This document shows positions 16,542 through 24,637 of a stretch of DNA of 44,088 bases, piece after piece; positions within the stretch are counted from its first letter, which is position 1, and each line of letters opens with the position of its first letter. The notes below the pieces were generated by a model. It ran no database searches. It was not told where the DNA came from and worked only from the letters and a program-made list of their open reading frames with translations. The stretch is from an uncultured Clostridia bacterium (GTDB taxonomy: Bacteria > Bacillota > Clostridia > Peptostreptococcales > Anaerovoracaceae): contig CALHKP010000032.1 of NCBI GenBank assembly GCA_938034165.1, forward strand, positions 1 to 44,088, given 5' to 3'. The position numbers and the translations under genes are program-made.

Positions 16542-17479
16542 TATTCCATCCCCATTGTTTGCAGGTGATTCATTGTACCATAGAGCTTAACAATGTGCTC
16601 AAACTCTTTTTCGTCATAAAAGCTGCACTGCTTTCTTCCGTAAGCTTTTGCTGCTTCCAGAAGGAAACGAACTGTCATATCAACATCAGCACCGTGAGTT
16701 GCACCTGTTCCACATCCCGGTACCGGAACTTCTGTTGTTATTGCAACGCCTACAACAGGGGCATTAGTTGCTACAGCAGGCTGAAGAACACTGTTTAGGT
16801 GATAAAGGTCATTTCCGTATGGAGTGATGTCCTGGGTTGTGATAGGGAATACATTAGGCAGGCGTCCTGTCGTCATCTGCATTATATCAAGAAGATCGTC
16901 ACTTGTTTTTAGGATGTAGCCTTCTTTAACAGTAGGTGAAATTGCAAATCCCATAGTATTAATAACTCGGTTTCCTTTTGTTGTGTCTACTGTAAGGATA
17001 GCATCCATTTCCTCTGATACTTCTTCATCGTTGCACTGCTGCATGCTGATAGGTGAATCCATAAAATCAACCGGTTCGTGAGGTTCTGTAGGTGCATCTG
17101 CACAGATATGAGTTACAACAATAACGTCTCCATCAAGAGTATCTCCTTTTTTCTGCATATCAAGGAGCTTCGCTGCAGCTGTCAAAACTGACAGTGCGCC
17201 GTCTCCATCGGATACGAAACCGATTCTCTCAGGTCTGGCTCCAAGGCCGCCAAGTCTTCCGATTAATCCAAGAGTAGGTGCATCGCCGCCATTGATTTTG
17301 CCGTTTGTTCCGGGAATAGTAACTTTTATAAGGTCTGTTGTTCCTTTGTCACCGTAAATAACCTTGACCTGGACATCTGCATCAGTTTTAATGGTTTTTA
17401 GATATTCGGCAACTCTGTCGCCGCTTGCATTAATATCATCCAGAATATCAAAGACTTCCAACATTTGTTTAAATACCAT
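16541..17479 (-). CDS. DUF1177 family protein
   Basis: This 312-residue protein matches the DUF1177 family. It contains glycine-rich segments (GLIGRLGGLGARPERIGFVSDGDGA), a THICADAPTEPHEPVDFMDSP segment with His and Asp residues, and GCGTGATHGADVD near residue 260. The histidines and acidic residues look like a metal-dependent hydrolase or peptidase, but no reaction has been assigned that I can name. It is the first gene of the minus-strand operon, has a TGGAGG ribosome site just upstream of 17479, and is divergent from the PucR regulator. A promoter with a candidate operator lies at 17589-17633. No signal peptide or membrane helix is seen. Confidence 0.82.
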   Translation of the reverse strand: MVFKQMLEVFDILDDINASGDRVAEYLKTIKTDADVQVKVIYGDKGTTDLIKVTIPGTNGKINGGDAPTLGLIGRLGGLGARPERIGFVSDGDGALSVLTAAAKLLDMQKKGDTLDGDVIVVTHICADAPTEPHEPVDFMDSPISMQQCNDEEVSEEMDAILTVDTTKGNRVINTMGFAISPTVKEGYILKTSDDLLDIMQMTTGRLPNVFPITTQDITPYGNDLYHLNSVLQPAVATNAPVVGVAITTEVPVPGCGTGATHGADVDMTVRFLLEAAKAYGRKQCSFYDEKEFEHIVKLYGTMNHLQTMGME

Positions 17480-17583
17480 TATATTCCTCCATAATACCTA
17501 CTAGTTTTGATTAAAGTTTTTTGTTAGTTAAAATATTAATTTACCATCATGTTTTGCAACATTCTGAAAACTGCTTTTACCGT

Positions 17584-17633
17584 GTGTGTAATTCCGGTAT
17601 TTGAATTATTTTAGCAGATGCAGGAAAAGTAAA
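17584..17633 (-). promoter_or_regulatory. Promoter and candidate operator of the DUF1177 operon
   Basis: On the minus strand TTTACT (complement of 17628-17633) and AATAAT (complement of 17605-17610) are separated by 17 bases, giving a start near 17598. The 16-mer GTGTGTAATTCCGGTA (plus, 17584-17599) and the dyad TAAT-N12-ATTA (17589-17608) overlap the -10 and start. The same 16-mer and dyad spacing recur at 20946-20970 before DUF917. Confidence 0.6.
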
Positions 17634-17655
17634 CTATTGTATTTTCATACAGAAA

Positions 17656-17684
17656 TTTGTATTTTTTTTGTATTGTTATATAAT
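17656..17684 (+). promoter_or_regulatory. Promoter of the PucR regulator gene
   Basis: TATAAT at 17679-17684 has a TTTGTA -35 at 17656-17661 (17-base spacer). Three copies of TTGTATT occur at 17637-17643, 17657-17663 and 17668-17674, that is two turns and one turn of helix apart, which could be a binding array for autoregulation. Confidence 0.5.
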
Positions 17685-17752
17685 AGGGACTATCTTTAAT
17701 GAATAGAATCTAGTAGAATATAAACAGAAGAGAAAAGAAAGCGAGAAGAGTC

Positions 17753-18925
17753 ATGAAAAACATAACGGTATTAGACGTTTTGAATCTGCCGATAATGGCA
17801 AATGCCAAATTGAAAGCCGGACAAAGCGGATTATCAAACATTGTGGCGTATGTGAATGTACTGGATAACTATTATGATGATAGCGAAGCTGATTCAACAC
17901 CTGTCAACTATGGGCAAAACTTTTATCTAACATCGTTTTACTACGGTAAAGACAACGATGAATATATTGTCGCGCTTTTGAACCATTTTGTGGATTTAAA
18001 GGTATCTGCGCTTTGCATAATTGATGAATATATTTCTGAACTTCCGCAAAGGGCTTATGAGATTGCAGACGAAAAGAAAATCCCCATTATCTTTATTGAC
18101 AGCAGCACGCCATATGCATTGATTATCTCATCAATTATGGAGCTGAAGATGTCTTATCACGAATCGGAATTACACGAAAATCTTGTATGTGAGCTGATAT
18201 CACCACAGTGCAAAGAGCGCAGAAAGTCCGAAATAATACAGAGCCTTAATCCAAACTTTGGACAGTACATTACGGCCTTTTATTGTCTGAACACGGATAT
18301 GACATATAACAAAACTACTGTAATCAGTAATCAAATTCATCTTTTACATAAAACCAGAGAAAATAAATTTGCATTCCCTTGCACCTACAAAGAGGGGCTA
18401 CTAATCGTTGATTCATTTAGTACCACTGATCCTAATTCGAGGAAAGCCCAAATCAGTGAAGAACTTCAGGACATACGCCGGATGCTTCCGGATGCTGTAA
18501 TTGGCATAAGTGAAATTTTGTCTCTTGACCGGATGGATGATGCTGTTTTACAGGCAACTACTGCAGCTCTGTCAGGAAATTATGATAATAGCGGGACAGC
18601 CATGTTCAAAGATATCGGTATTTCCAGGCTTCTAGTTAAGCTTATTTCAAATCCGTATCTCGAAGAATACTTTGAGGAAATTTATAGGCCGATATCTGAA
18701 TATGACGAGAAATACAGTTCAAACCTTATTGAAACCATAAATGTATTTGTGGAATCTAATCTCGATCATGTAAAAACAGCAAAACAGCTCCATGTCCATG
18801 TAAACACAGTGAGATACAGGCTAAGCAAAATAAAAGAACTCATTCCATACGGAAGCAGTCCTTTGGACTTTAACCAGTCGTTATATTTCCTATATAAAAT
18901 TTTGAAAATCAAAACATTGAGATAG
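17753..18925 (+). CDS. PucR-family transcriptional regulator
   Basis: The 390-residue protein has an N-terminal PucR-like sensory domain (about residues 1-130: ITVLDVLNLPIMANAKLKAG, then a region ending in EKKIPIIFIDSSTPYALIISSI), a middle domain of unclear type, and a C-terminal PucR helix-turn-helix (about 325-388) with the family signature VKTAKQLHVHVNTVRYRLSKI. PucR proteins regulate purine, amino-acid or other catabolic genes in response to a metabolite. It is transcribed away from the DUF1177 operon and lies between it and the OPT transporter, so it is the natural regulator of this cluster. Whether it activates or represses cannot be decided here. Confidence 0.88.
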   Translation: MKNITVLDVLNLPIMANAKLKAGQSGLSNIVAYVNVLDNYYDDSEADSTPVNYGQNFYLTSFYYGKDNDEYIVALLNHFVDLKVSALCIIDEYISELPQRAYEIADEKKIPIIFIDSSTPYALIISSIMELKMSYHESELHENLVCELISPQCKERRKSEIIQSLNPNFGQYITAFYCLNTDMTYNKTTVISNQIHLLHKTRENKFAFPCTYKEGLLIVDSFSTTDPNSRKAQISEELQDIRRMLPDAVIGISEILSLDRMDDAVLQATTAALSGNYDNSGTAMFKDIGISRLLVKLISNPYLEEYFEEIYRPISEYDEKYSSNLIETINVFVESNLDHVKTAKQLHVHVNTVRYRLSKIKELIPYGSSPLDFNQSLYFLYKILKIKTLR

Positions 18926-18998
18926 AGAAATATGTAGGTCTCATTGAGGTGTATATATTAAAAAGAAGGCTTATATGACATAAGATAAAAAGAATTAA

Positions 18999-19034
18999 AA
19001 AAGTGTGATTCACGGCATATGAATCACACTTATT
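18999..19034. terminator. Bidirectional terminator between pucR-type and OPT genes
   Basis: AAGTGTGATTCA (19001-19012) pairs perfectly with TGAATCACACTT (19020-19031). Flanking A and T tracts suit both convergent genes. Confidence 0.75.
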
Positions 19035-19046
19035 TAATAAATTTGT

Positions 19047-20753
19047 TTATTTCTTAAATAATCCAAGCATTGAAGTTGAGAAGTCACGGAGTGCAGAGCC
19101 AACCAATGCACCTGCACCGAGAATAGCAAAGAGGCTGTCTCTTTCAGGGTGCTTGTGAATAGCGATTGCTCTGATTGTAATAGCAATAAGAATTACAAAT
19201 CCTGCTTCAGTCCATCCTACAAGGAAGCCTGTTGCAAACAGGATTCCTGCCTGATGGTTTCCTCCTATAAGCTGAATAACAGCTCCCGGAATAGCCCAAA
19301 TTGCCAGCCATTTCATTACTTCCATTGTAGAACCGGCTTCAATTGTTGACTGATATACATAGTTGATTGGTGCAAACATTCCCTGGCTAAAATAGCTCTT
19401 TGCGAAAACTGCAACCATGATAAATGCTACTGCAAATCCAAGAAGCTCAGCGTAGTATTGCTGCTTTCTTCCTACCATTTCAAGTTCCATGTCTGCGCCT
19501 TTACCTCTTAGAATCCATCCTGCTTTCAGGTCATTTCCCATATCTGAGAAAGCCGGACCTGTAGATGCTGTATATCCTGCTAAAATTGCAAGAGGAAGAG
19601 GTGGGAATCCAATCATCATACCGATGATTAAGAATAACAAAGCTGTTGCAAATCCAGGGAACCATCCTGAATGCATAGCTGATACACCTACGATTAATTC
19701 AGATACAATTGCTGCTATAGCTGCAAAGATAATCCAGATAATTAGCATTACAACGCCCATTTCGTAATATAATCCTGTTGCAAATGCAAGACCTATTGCG
19801 ATTATAATATATGCGATGAAGCCTTTTCCAAGAGCACCTTTCATGTCGCTTAAGCTTGTACCGAACTGTGTTGCAGCTGATGCACCGGCCTCGTCCTTTT
19901 TGAATAGGATTTTTGCGCACTGCAGCAAAGATATGATTCCTGCGCCTATCATAGCGCCGTGACCGAGATAATAAAGAGAAACATTGTCAGCAAATGAGAA
20001 GTTTCCTCCAAAGATATCTGTTGCAAATGTTGCGGTGTGACCTGCAAAAGTCAATGAAAGCTGGTTTGTGGAAAGGATGCCTTTTACAAGAGCTCCCACT
20101 CCGAAAGCTCCCATTGCAACTAAACTTCCGACCCATACTACACCAACAAGATCCATTGGAATACCAATCATAGCGCCGCCCCATCCTGCAACTGCTCCAA
20201 CGAGTAACAGAAGAGCTCTCTTGCCTTTGTCTGCCATTGCAAAGATTGATTCGGCAACTGCAATTCCAGGAGGCCATGCGCCTTCTGCAGGGAACATCGG
20301 TGAACCAAAAGATTTGTATAAGATAGTTGCATCAACTATTGTTGCTAATGTAGAACCGATAAGCATAGGTACCATCAGCTGAGGCCATCCCATAATAACC
20401 GGGATACCAATACTCAGAAACATACAGTTTGCTGAAGCAAATGTTGCTCCGGAGATAGTTGTCTGAACAAGGTTCTGTCTGTGGATATTATTAAATTTCT
20501 TCAACCATCTCAGTGGAATCTGCGCAATAAGAATTGCGAAAATAGCACCTACAATGGATGTATCCGGTGTGGTGCCTGTATGAATCTGTACCTGAAGTCC
20601 AACAATACATCCAAGCACAGCTACAATAATAGACACTATAAATACCACAGGCTCTTTTACCGTAGGCATCTGATCTGCGGTTATTTTGTGTCTATCGAAT
20701 TCTTTTTGTTCTTCTAACAAAATATCGTCTTGTTTGATTTCGGTGTTATTCAT
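19047..20753 (-). CDS. OPT family oligopeptide/metal-chelate transporter
   Basis: This 568-residue membrane protein of the OPT/YSL family has about 14 or more hydrophobic segments from residue 35 to the C-terminus. Family hallmarks include FPAEGAWPPGIAVAESIFA, the GIPMDLVGVVWVGSL segment and LAGYTASTGPAFSDMGNDLKAGW. OPT carriers import oligopeptides or metal chelates with the proton gradient. The start follows AGGAGG-type bases just upstream of 20753. Its promoter (TTGACA, 18 bases, TAAAAT on minus) lies at 20834-20863, so it is divergent from DUF917. Between PucR, DUF917 and racemase genes it is the evident uptake arm of the cluster; the substrate could be a peptide or a cyclic amino-acid derivative. 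Confidence 0.92.
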   Translation of the reverse strand: MNNTEIKQDDILLEEQKEFDRHKITADQMPTVKEPVVFIVSIIVAVLGCIVGLQVQIHTGTTPDTSIVGAIFAILIAQIPLRWLKKFNNIHRQNLVQTTISGATFASANCMFLSIGIPVIMGWPQLMVPMLIGSTLATIVDATILYKSFGSPMFPAEGAWPPGIAVAESIFAMADKGKRALLLLVGAVAGWGGAMIGIPMDLVGVVWVGSLVAMGAFGVGALVKGILSTNQLSLTFAGHTATFATDIFGGNFSFADNVSLYYLGHGAMIGAGIISLLQCAKILFKKDEAGASAATQFGTSLSDMKGALGKGFIAYIIIAIGLAFATGLYYEMGVVMLIIWIIFAAIAAIVSELIVGVSAMHSGWFPGFATALLFLIIGMMIGFPPLPLAILAGYTASTGPAFSDMGNDLKAGWILRGKGADMELEMVGRKQQYYAELLGFAVAFIMVAVFAKSYFSQGMFAPINYVYQSTIEAGSTMEVMKWLAIWAIPGAVIQLIGGNHQAGILFATGFLVGWTEAGFVILIAITIRAIAIHKHPERDSLFAILGAGALVGSALRDFSTSMLGLFKK

Positions 20754-20833
20754 AACATCCTCCTTTAGTAAACTGCTTTGCAGCTTTCAAAAGGAAGAAA
20801 ACACGAAGAACATTAATATTTTAACTTGGACCT

Positions 20834-20863
20834 ATTTTAATACAATTCAGATATGTCTGTCAA
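20834..20863 (-). promoter_or_regulatory. Promoter of the OPT transporter gene
   Basis: On the minus strand a perfect TTGACA (complement of 20858-20863) is followed after 18 bases by TAAAAT (complement of 20834-20839). It gives a leader of about 75 bases. Confidence 0.65.
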
Positions 20864-20912
20864 GAAAAAATTTGAACTTAATCATAATCGCATTTTCTGC
20901 AACTTTTCTCGG

Positions 20913-20970
20913 TTGACTACTTATTAACTTGCGGATATAATGACAGTGTGTAATTCCGGTACTGACATTA
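20913..20970 (+). promoter_or_regulatory. Promoter and candidate operator of DUF917-racemase operon
   Basis: TTGACT (20913-20918), a 17-base spacer and a perfect TATAAT (20936-20941) form a strong promoter starting near 20948. Directly downstream lies GTGTGTAATTCCGGTA (20946-20961) with the TAAT-N12-ATTA dyad at 20951-20970. This is identical over 16 bases, with the same dyad spacing, to the site in front of DUF1177. The position at about +4 to +23 suggests repression by a bound protein. Confidence 0.7.
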
Positions 20971-20989
20971 AATATGGAGGTACTGATAT

Positions 20990-22075
20990 ATGTTAATTAA
21001 TTCTGATAATATCCAAAAGATTGCTTTTGGCAGTTTGATTCTTGGTGGTGGCGGTGGAGGCGACATTAACGAAGGCATAGAAACCGCGACTGAATCTCTT
21101 AAAACAGGACAGGTTCAAATTATTTCTTTAGATGATGTGGAAGAACAGGATGGAGTATTTCTGACTATTTCGGGTGTCGGATCTCCGGCTTCCGAGACTG
21201 CTTATTATTCAAAGGATGCATATAAGCGAATTCTTGCTCTGATTCAATCACAAATGAAAGAAAAAGTGATTGGACTTATTCCGTGTGAAATGGGTGGATC
21301 TTCATCTTTTGAACCTTTTATTCCATCTGCTCTGTTAAATATTCCTGTAATAAACACTGCATGCGACGGACGTGCTCATCCCTTTGGTATTATGGGCTCA
21401 TTAGGGCTTGAACACTGCGGAAATAACACTGTACAGGCTGGCGCCGGCGGGCGTGAAGAAAATAACACATATGTAGAAGTGCTTTTGACTGGCTCAATTG
21501 AAACAACCTCTGATCTGATAAGAAACACAGCTGCAAAAGCAGGCGGTGCTGTAGTTGTGGCACGAAATCCTGTTTCTCTCGAATGGCTTAAGGAAACGGG
21601 GGCAACGGATGCATATACTCTTGCATATAAATTGGGAGAAGCATATCTGGCATCAGAAACTCCGGAAGAAAAAGCAGCAGCTATCTGTAGTGTAGCCGGC
21701 GGCAATGTTGTATGCACAGGTAAGGTATGTGAATACGCGCTATCCACAGAGAATGCTTTGGATAACGGACATTTTGAAATTCAGTCAGAAGGAAATACTT
21801 ACAAATTGTATTTCTTCAATGAATACATGGCTTTGGAGAAAAATGGTGAAAGAATGGCTACATTCCCGGATCTTATAGTTACGCTGGATGCTGAAACCGG
21901 AGAGATACTGACAACTCCGCAGATATATGACGGACGCAAAGTTATCGTGCTGACTGCACCAAAAGAAAAAATGATTCTTGGAAAAGGTTTGAAGTACAGA
22001 GCTACATACTCAAGGATAGAGGAAATCTTGGGTATAGATATTCAAAAGTATGTCAGTGATATATTCTTGGATTAG
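20990..22075 (+). CDS. DUF917 family protein (thiohydantoin desulfurase-like)
   Basis: The 361-residue protein matches DUF917, whose members include an enzyme named S-methyl thiohydantoin desulfurase; they often sit beside hydantoinase or racemase genes. Diagnostic segments are the glycine-rich LILGGGGGGDINEG near residue 17, IGLIPCEMGGSSSFEP near 94-110, and NTACDGRAHPFGIMGSLGL near 120-140, which holds Cys, Asp and His residues of a likely active site. The ATG follows GGAGG at about 20977. The racemase gene starts 11 bases after the stop. The reaction is probably on a cyclic ureide or thioureide, but the substrate in this organism is unknown. Confidence 0.85.
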   Translation: MLINSDNIQKIAFGSLILGGGGGGDINEGIETATESLKTGQVQIISLDDVEEQDGVFLTISGVGSPASETAYYSKDAYKRILALIQSQMKEKVIGLIPCEMGGSSSFEPFIPSALLNIPVINTACDGRAHPFGIMGSLGLEHCGNNTVQAGAGGREENNTYVEVLLTGSIETTSDLIRNTAAKAGGAVVVARNPVSLEWLKETGATDAYTLAYKLGEAYLASETPEEKAAAICSVAGGNVVCTGKVCEYALSTENALDNGHFEIQSEGNTYKLYFFNEYMALEKNGERMATFPDLIVTLDAETGEILTTPQIYDGRKVIVLTAPKEKMILGKGLKYRATYSRIEEILGIDIQKYVSDIFLD

Positions 22076-22086
22076 GAGGCCACCAG

Positions 22087-22785
22087 ATGAAATTATTATT
22101 TTTAGTTCCGGTAACTGCAGAGTACGAAGAAAGAAAAAAAGACATTATTGCCTATCTGTCACCCTATCTGCATCCGGAAACCAAAATTGAGTTTGCACAA
22201 GTAGCGGAAGGATTTCCGTCTGTAGAAACTGAACTGCAGGGTATGGTTAACGGCTGTCAGGTAGTAAATATAGTTAATTCTCTGGATGATTCTTATGCCG
22301 GTGTTTACGTTAACTGCTTTGATGATCCGGGGGTATATGCCTGCAGAGAACTGAGAAAGATACCTGTGATAGGCCCCTATCAGGCTTCCCTGCACACGGC
22401 GGCTGTTCTTTCAGACCGCATAGGAGTTATAACAACTGACAGAGCCGGTATTCTCAGTGAGGAAAGGAAGGCGACGCAACTTGGATTTGTAAACAGGATT
22501 GTATCGATTGAACCTGTTGATCTTGCTGTGGCAGATATACGTGCAAATCAGGAGGCTGTCATAGAATCTGTAATTTCAATATGCAGAAAAATGGTGGAAG
22601 AGGACAGAGTGACAACGATATGTCTTGGCTGCACAGCTATGTTTTATGTTGTTGATAATCTGAGAAAACGCCTGAAAGAAGAAAATATACAGGTTACAGT
22701 TATTGAACCGATGCTCAATGCCGTTAAATTCTTAGAAAACATGGCTATGCTGGGATACACTAACTACATTCCCGGGACATTTTGA
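22087..22785 (+). CDS. Asp/Glu/hydantoin racemase family protein
   Basis: The 232-residue protein of the Asp/Glu/hydantoin racemase superfamily has both catalytic cysteines in expected places: Cys77 in GVYVNCFDD and Cys182 in TICLGCTAMF. Cofactor-independent racemases of this fold use the two cysteines to swap the configuration at an alpha carbon. Placement directly behind DUF917 (11-base gap, AGGAGG within the gap) favours a hydantoin-type or cyclic substrate over free aspartate or glutamate, but this is an inference. Some members of the superfamily are decarboxylases or isomerases. No hydantoinase or carbamoylase gene is present in the window. Confidence 0.85.
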   Translation: MKLLFLVPVTAEYEERKKDIIAYLSPYLHPETKIEFAQVAEGFPSVETELQGMVNGCQVVNIVNSLDDSYAGVYVNCFDDPGVYACRELRKIPVIGPYQASLHTAAVLSDRIGVITTDRAGILSEERKATQLGFVNRIVSIEPVDLAVADIRANQEAVIESVISICRKMVEEDRVTTICLGCTAMFYVVDNLRKRLKEENIQVTVIEPMLNAVKFLENMAMLGYTNYIPGTF

Positions 22786-22866
22786 TGATTCTGCCTATAG
22801 AAACAAGTGGCAAAATGCTGTAAAATAGGGATGACAGAAAAAACTTAGAATAAGGGGTGTATGTTT

Positions 22867-23769
22867 ATGCAGAATAATTCGGTGGAAAAAAAGAAAATCT
22901 ATCTTTTATATAATCCGAAATCAGGGAAAGAGAAAATCAAAGACTCGCTGGGGGATATTATTGAAATTTTTTCGCGGGCGGGATTTGAACTAACTGTTTA
23001 TCCTACTTCGTATGCCGGTGAGGCAACTGAAATCGTGGAAAATTTGCCACAAATGTATGATTTGGTCGTATGCTGCGGAGGCGATGGAACCCTCAATGAA
23101 GTAGTGGCAGGAAATCTTCGCAGAGAAAGAATTTTTAGGATCGGTTATATACCATGCGGAAGCACCAACGATTTTGGAAATACAATTTACGAAGATACCA
23201 GCATGCTGAAGGCTGTATATCGCATTGCAAAGGAAGAACTTCATCTTGTTGATTGCGGAAGACTACAGGACAAATCATTTGTTTATGCTGCGGCATTTGG
23301 ACTTTTCACAGATATCAGCTACGAGACACCGCATTCAAAAAAAGCGGCTCTCGGTCATGCAGCATATCTGATTGAGGCAGTCAAAAACCTTGGAAATATA
23401 AAAGTCAACAAAGTAAAAGCTGTAATCGACGGTAGCGAAGTTATTGAAGGTGACTTCCTGATAGGAATGGTTACAAATGCGGATTCGATAGGCGGTTTTC
23501 AGAATATCGCAGGCAAAGACGTGAGCTTACAAGATGGAGAACTTGAGCTTACTATGATTGCAAAACCAAAGCTTCCGGGCCGATACAGAAAAATCCTTCA
23601 GGCTCTGCTTGACGGAAGTGAAAACAAATATGTAATTCGCCGAAAAGTAAAAAATGTAGAATTCCTCTTCAAAGAACCTACATCATTTACACTAGACGGC
23701 GAATATGGTGGAACCTACGGGAAGGCTCACATCGAATGCCTGCCTGAGGCAATTCCACTGATTTACTAG
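22867..23769 (+). CDS. Diacylglycerol/lipid kinase family protein
   Basis: The 300-residue protein is of the YegS/DgkB/BmrU lipid-kinase family. The N-terminal domain carries LYNPKSGKEK (phosphate-binding) and the nucleotide-binding CGGDGTLNEVV near residue 77, and GYIPCGSTNDFGNT follows. These enzymes phosphorylate diacylglycerol or related lipids at the membrane and take part in phospholipid recycling. I prefer ATG 22867, seven bases after AAGGGGTG, over ATG 22861, which is almost in contact with that site. The gene is monocistronic and ends before a structured intergenic stretch and a terminator shared with the convergent HAD gene. Confidence 0.9.
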   Translation: MQNNSVEKKKIYLLYNPKSGKEKIKDSLGDIIEIFSRAGFELTVYPTSYAGEATEIVENLPQMYDLVVCCGGDGTLNEVVAGNLRRERIFRIGYIPCGSTNDFGNTIYEDTSMLKAVYRIAKEELHLVDCGRLQDKSFVYAAAFGLFTDISYETPHSKKAALGHAAYLIEAVKNLGNIKVNKVKAVIDGSEVIEGDFLIGMVTNADSIGGFQNIAGKDVSLQDGELELTMIAKPKLPGRYRKILQALLDGSENKYVIRRKVKNVEFLFKEPTSFTLDGEYGGTYGKAHIECLPEAIPLIY

Positions 23770-23779
23770 GAACGGAAAT

Positions 23780-23866
23780 CCGGATGAGAATTTTTGCGGC
23801 TGTTTATCCGGTGCCTGCAAAAATTCTCTGCCTAAACGTGAACTACTCGGCAATTGAATTACCGAG
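23780..23866 (+). other. Highly structured intergenic stretch
   Basis: GAGAATTTTTGC (23786-23797) pairs perfectly with GCAAAAATTCTC (23817-23828). CCGGAT (23780-23785) can pair with ATCCGG (23806-23811) inside that loop, which would make an H-type pseudoknot. A further hairpin CTCGG/CCGAG (23846-23866) with an AATT/AATT inner stem follows. It lies in the 3' region of the lipid kinase gene. It is not a known RNA class to me. Confidence 0.4.
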
Positions 23867-23896
23867 GATTCCCGCACTGATATCCTAAAATATGTG

Positions 23897-23925
23897 CCTG
23901 CTGTCATTCTGACAGCAGGTTTTTT
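23897..23925 (+). terminator. Terminator of the lipid kinase gene, overlapping the HAD stop
   Basis: CCTGCTGTC pairs with GACAGCAGG (23897-23919) and is followed by six T. The stop codon of the convergent HAD gene (complement of 23904-23906) lies inside the hairpin loop region. Confidence 0.8.
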
Positions 23926-24563
23926 AATTCTTCTACGCTGTCCGCGTAGGTTGCGGCTCCGTGGTCTGCCAGCCATTCCTTGCTTCGAAATCCCCATGTT
24001 ACAGTTATTCCGGAAATACCGGAATTTGAAGCAGTTTCTACATCGACCTCGGAGTCGCCTATGTAGACGGCATCCTCAGGCCCCACATTACAATGCTCCA
24101 TAATTGCAAGAACCGCATCCGGCGCGGGCTTTCTTCGGATGCCTTCCTTCTCGCCGGCGGCATAATCCGTGAGACCGGCGAAATAATCTCGGCACAGCTC
24201 CTGCACTGCAAAATCGGCCTTGTTAGACAGCACCGTTACCAGGCAACCGTTTTCCCGCAGATACTTAAACAGGTCGATTATGCCATCGTAAGGTTTTGTT
24301 TTGACAGCACTGTGCTCCTTGTAATATGACTTGAATTCTGCGAACACCCGATCCACCAGTGCGGAGTCTGTGCCCCTGGGAACGGCACGCTCAATCAGAA
24401 GTCGGATGCCGTTGCCTACAAAACATCTGACCTCATCGATTGTTCGGCCCGGAAGCCCGCAGCTTGTCAGCGCATGATTTACAGAATCGGCAAGGTCATC
24501 CAGAGTATCCAGAATAGTACCGTCCATATCAAAAATTGCAAGTTTGTATTTCGTTTTTTTCAT
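23904..24563 (-). CDS. HAD-superfamily phosphatase, phosphoglycolate phosphatase-like
   Basis: The 219-residue HAD hydrolase has motif I FDMDGTILDT (Asp nucleophile near residue 11), motif II TVLSNK near 110-115, motif III with a Lys in RRKPAPDAV, and motif IV YIGDSEVDVETASNSG near 167-182. The helical cap after motif I is of the C1 type found in phosphoglycolate phosphatases (Gph) and beta-phosphoglucomutase-like enzymes. It dephosphorylates a small phosphometabolite in the cytosol; phosphoglycolate is the standard guess and is not proven. It is separated from the upstream aldolase gene by a terminator, so it is probably expressed mainly from its own weak promoter. Confidence 0.88.
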   Translation of the reverse strand: MKKTKYKLAIFDMDGTILDTLDDLADSVNHALTSCGLPGRTIDEVRCFVGNGIRLLIERAVPRGTDSALVDRVFAEFKSYYKEHSAVKTKPYDGIIDLFKYLRENGCLVTVLSNKADFAVQELCRDYFAGLTDYAAGEKEGIRRKPAPDAVLAIMEHCNVGPEDAVYIGDSEVDVETASNSGISGITVTWGFRSKEWLADHGAATYADSVEELKNLLSE

Positions 24564-24585
24564 CTAAAAATCCCACCTTAATTAA

Positions 24586-24626
24586 AAAGGATGTCTTTTC
24601 TGTATTGCGCAGATGAGACATCCTTT
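24586..24626 (-). terminator. Terminator of the aldolase gene
   Basis: On the minus strand AAAGGATGTCT (complement of 24616-24626) pairs with AGACATCCTTT (complement of 24586-24596), followed by TTAATT. It stands directly behind the fba stop. Confidence 0.75.
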
Positions 24627-24637
24627 ACTTATGATTC

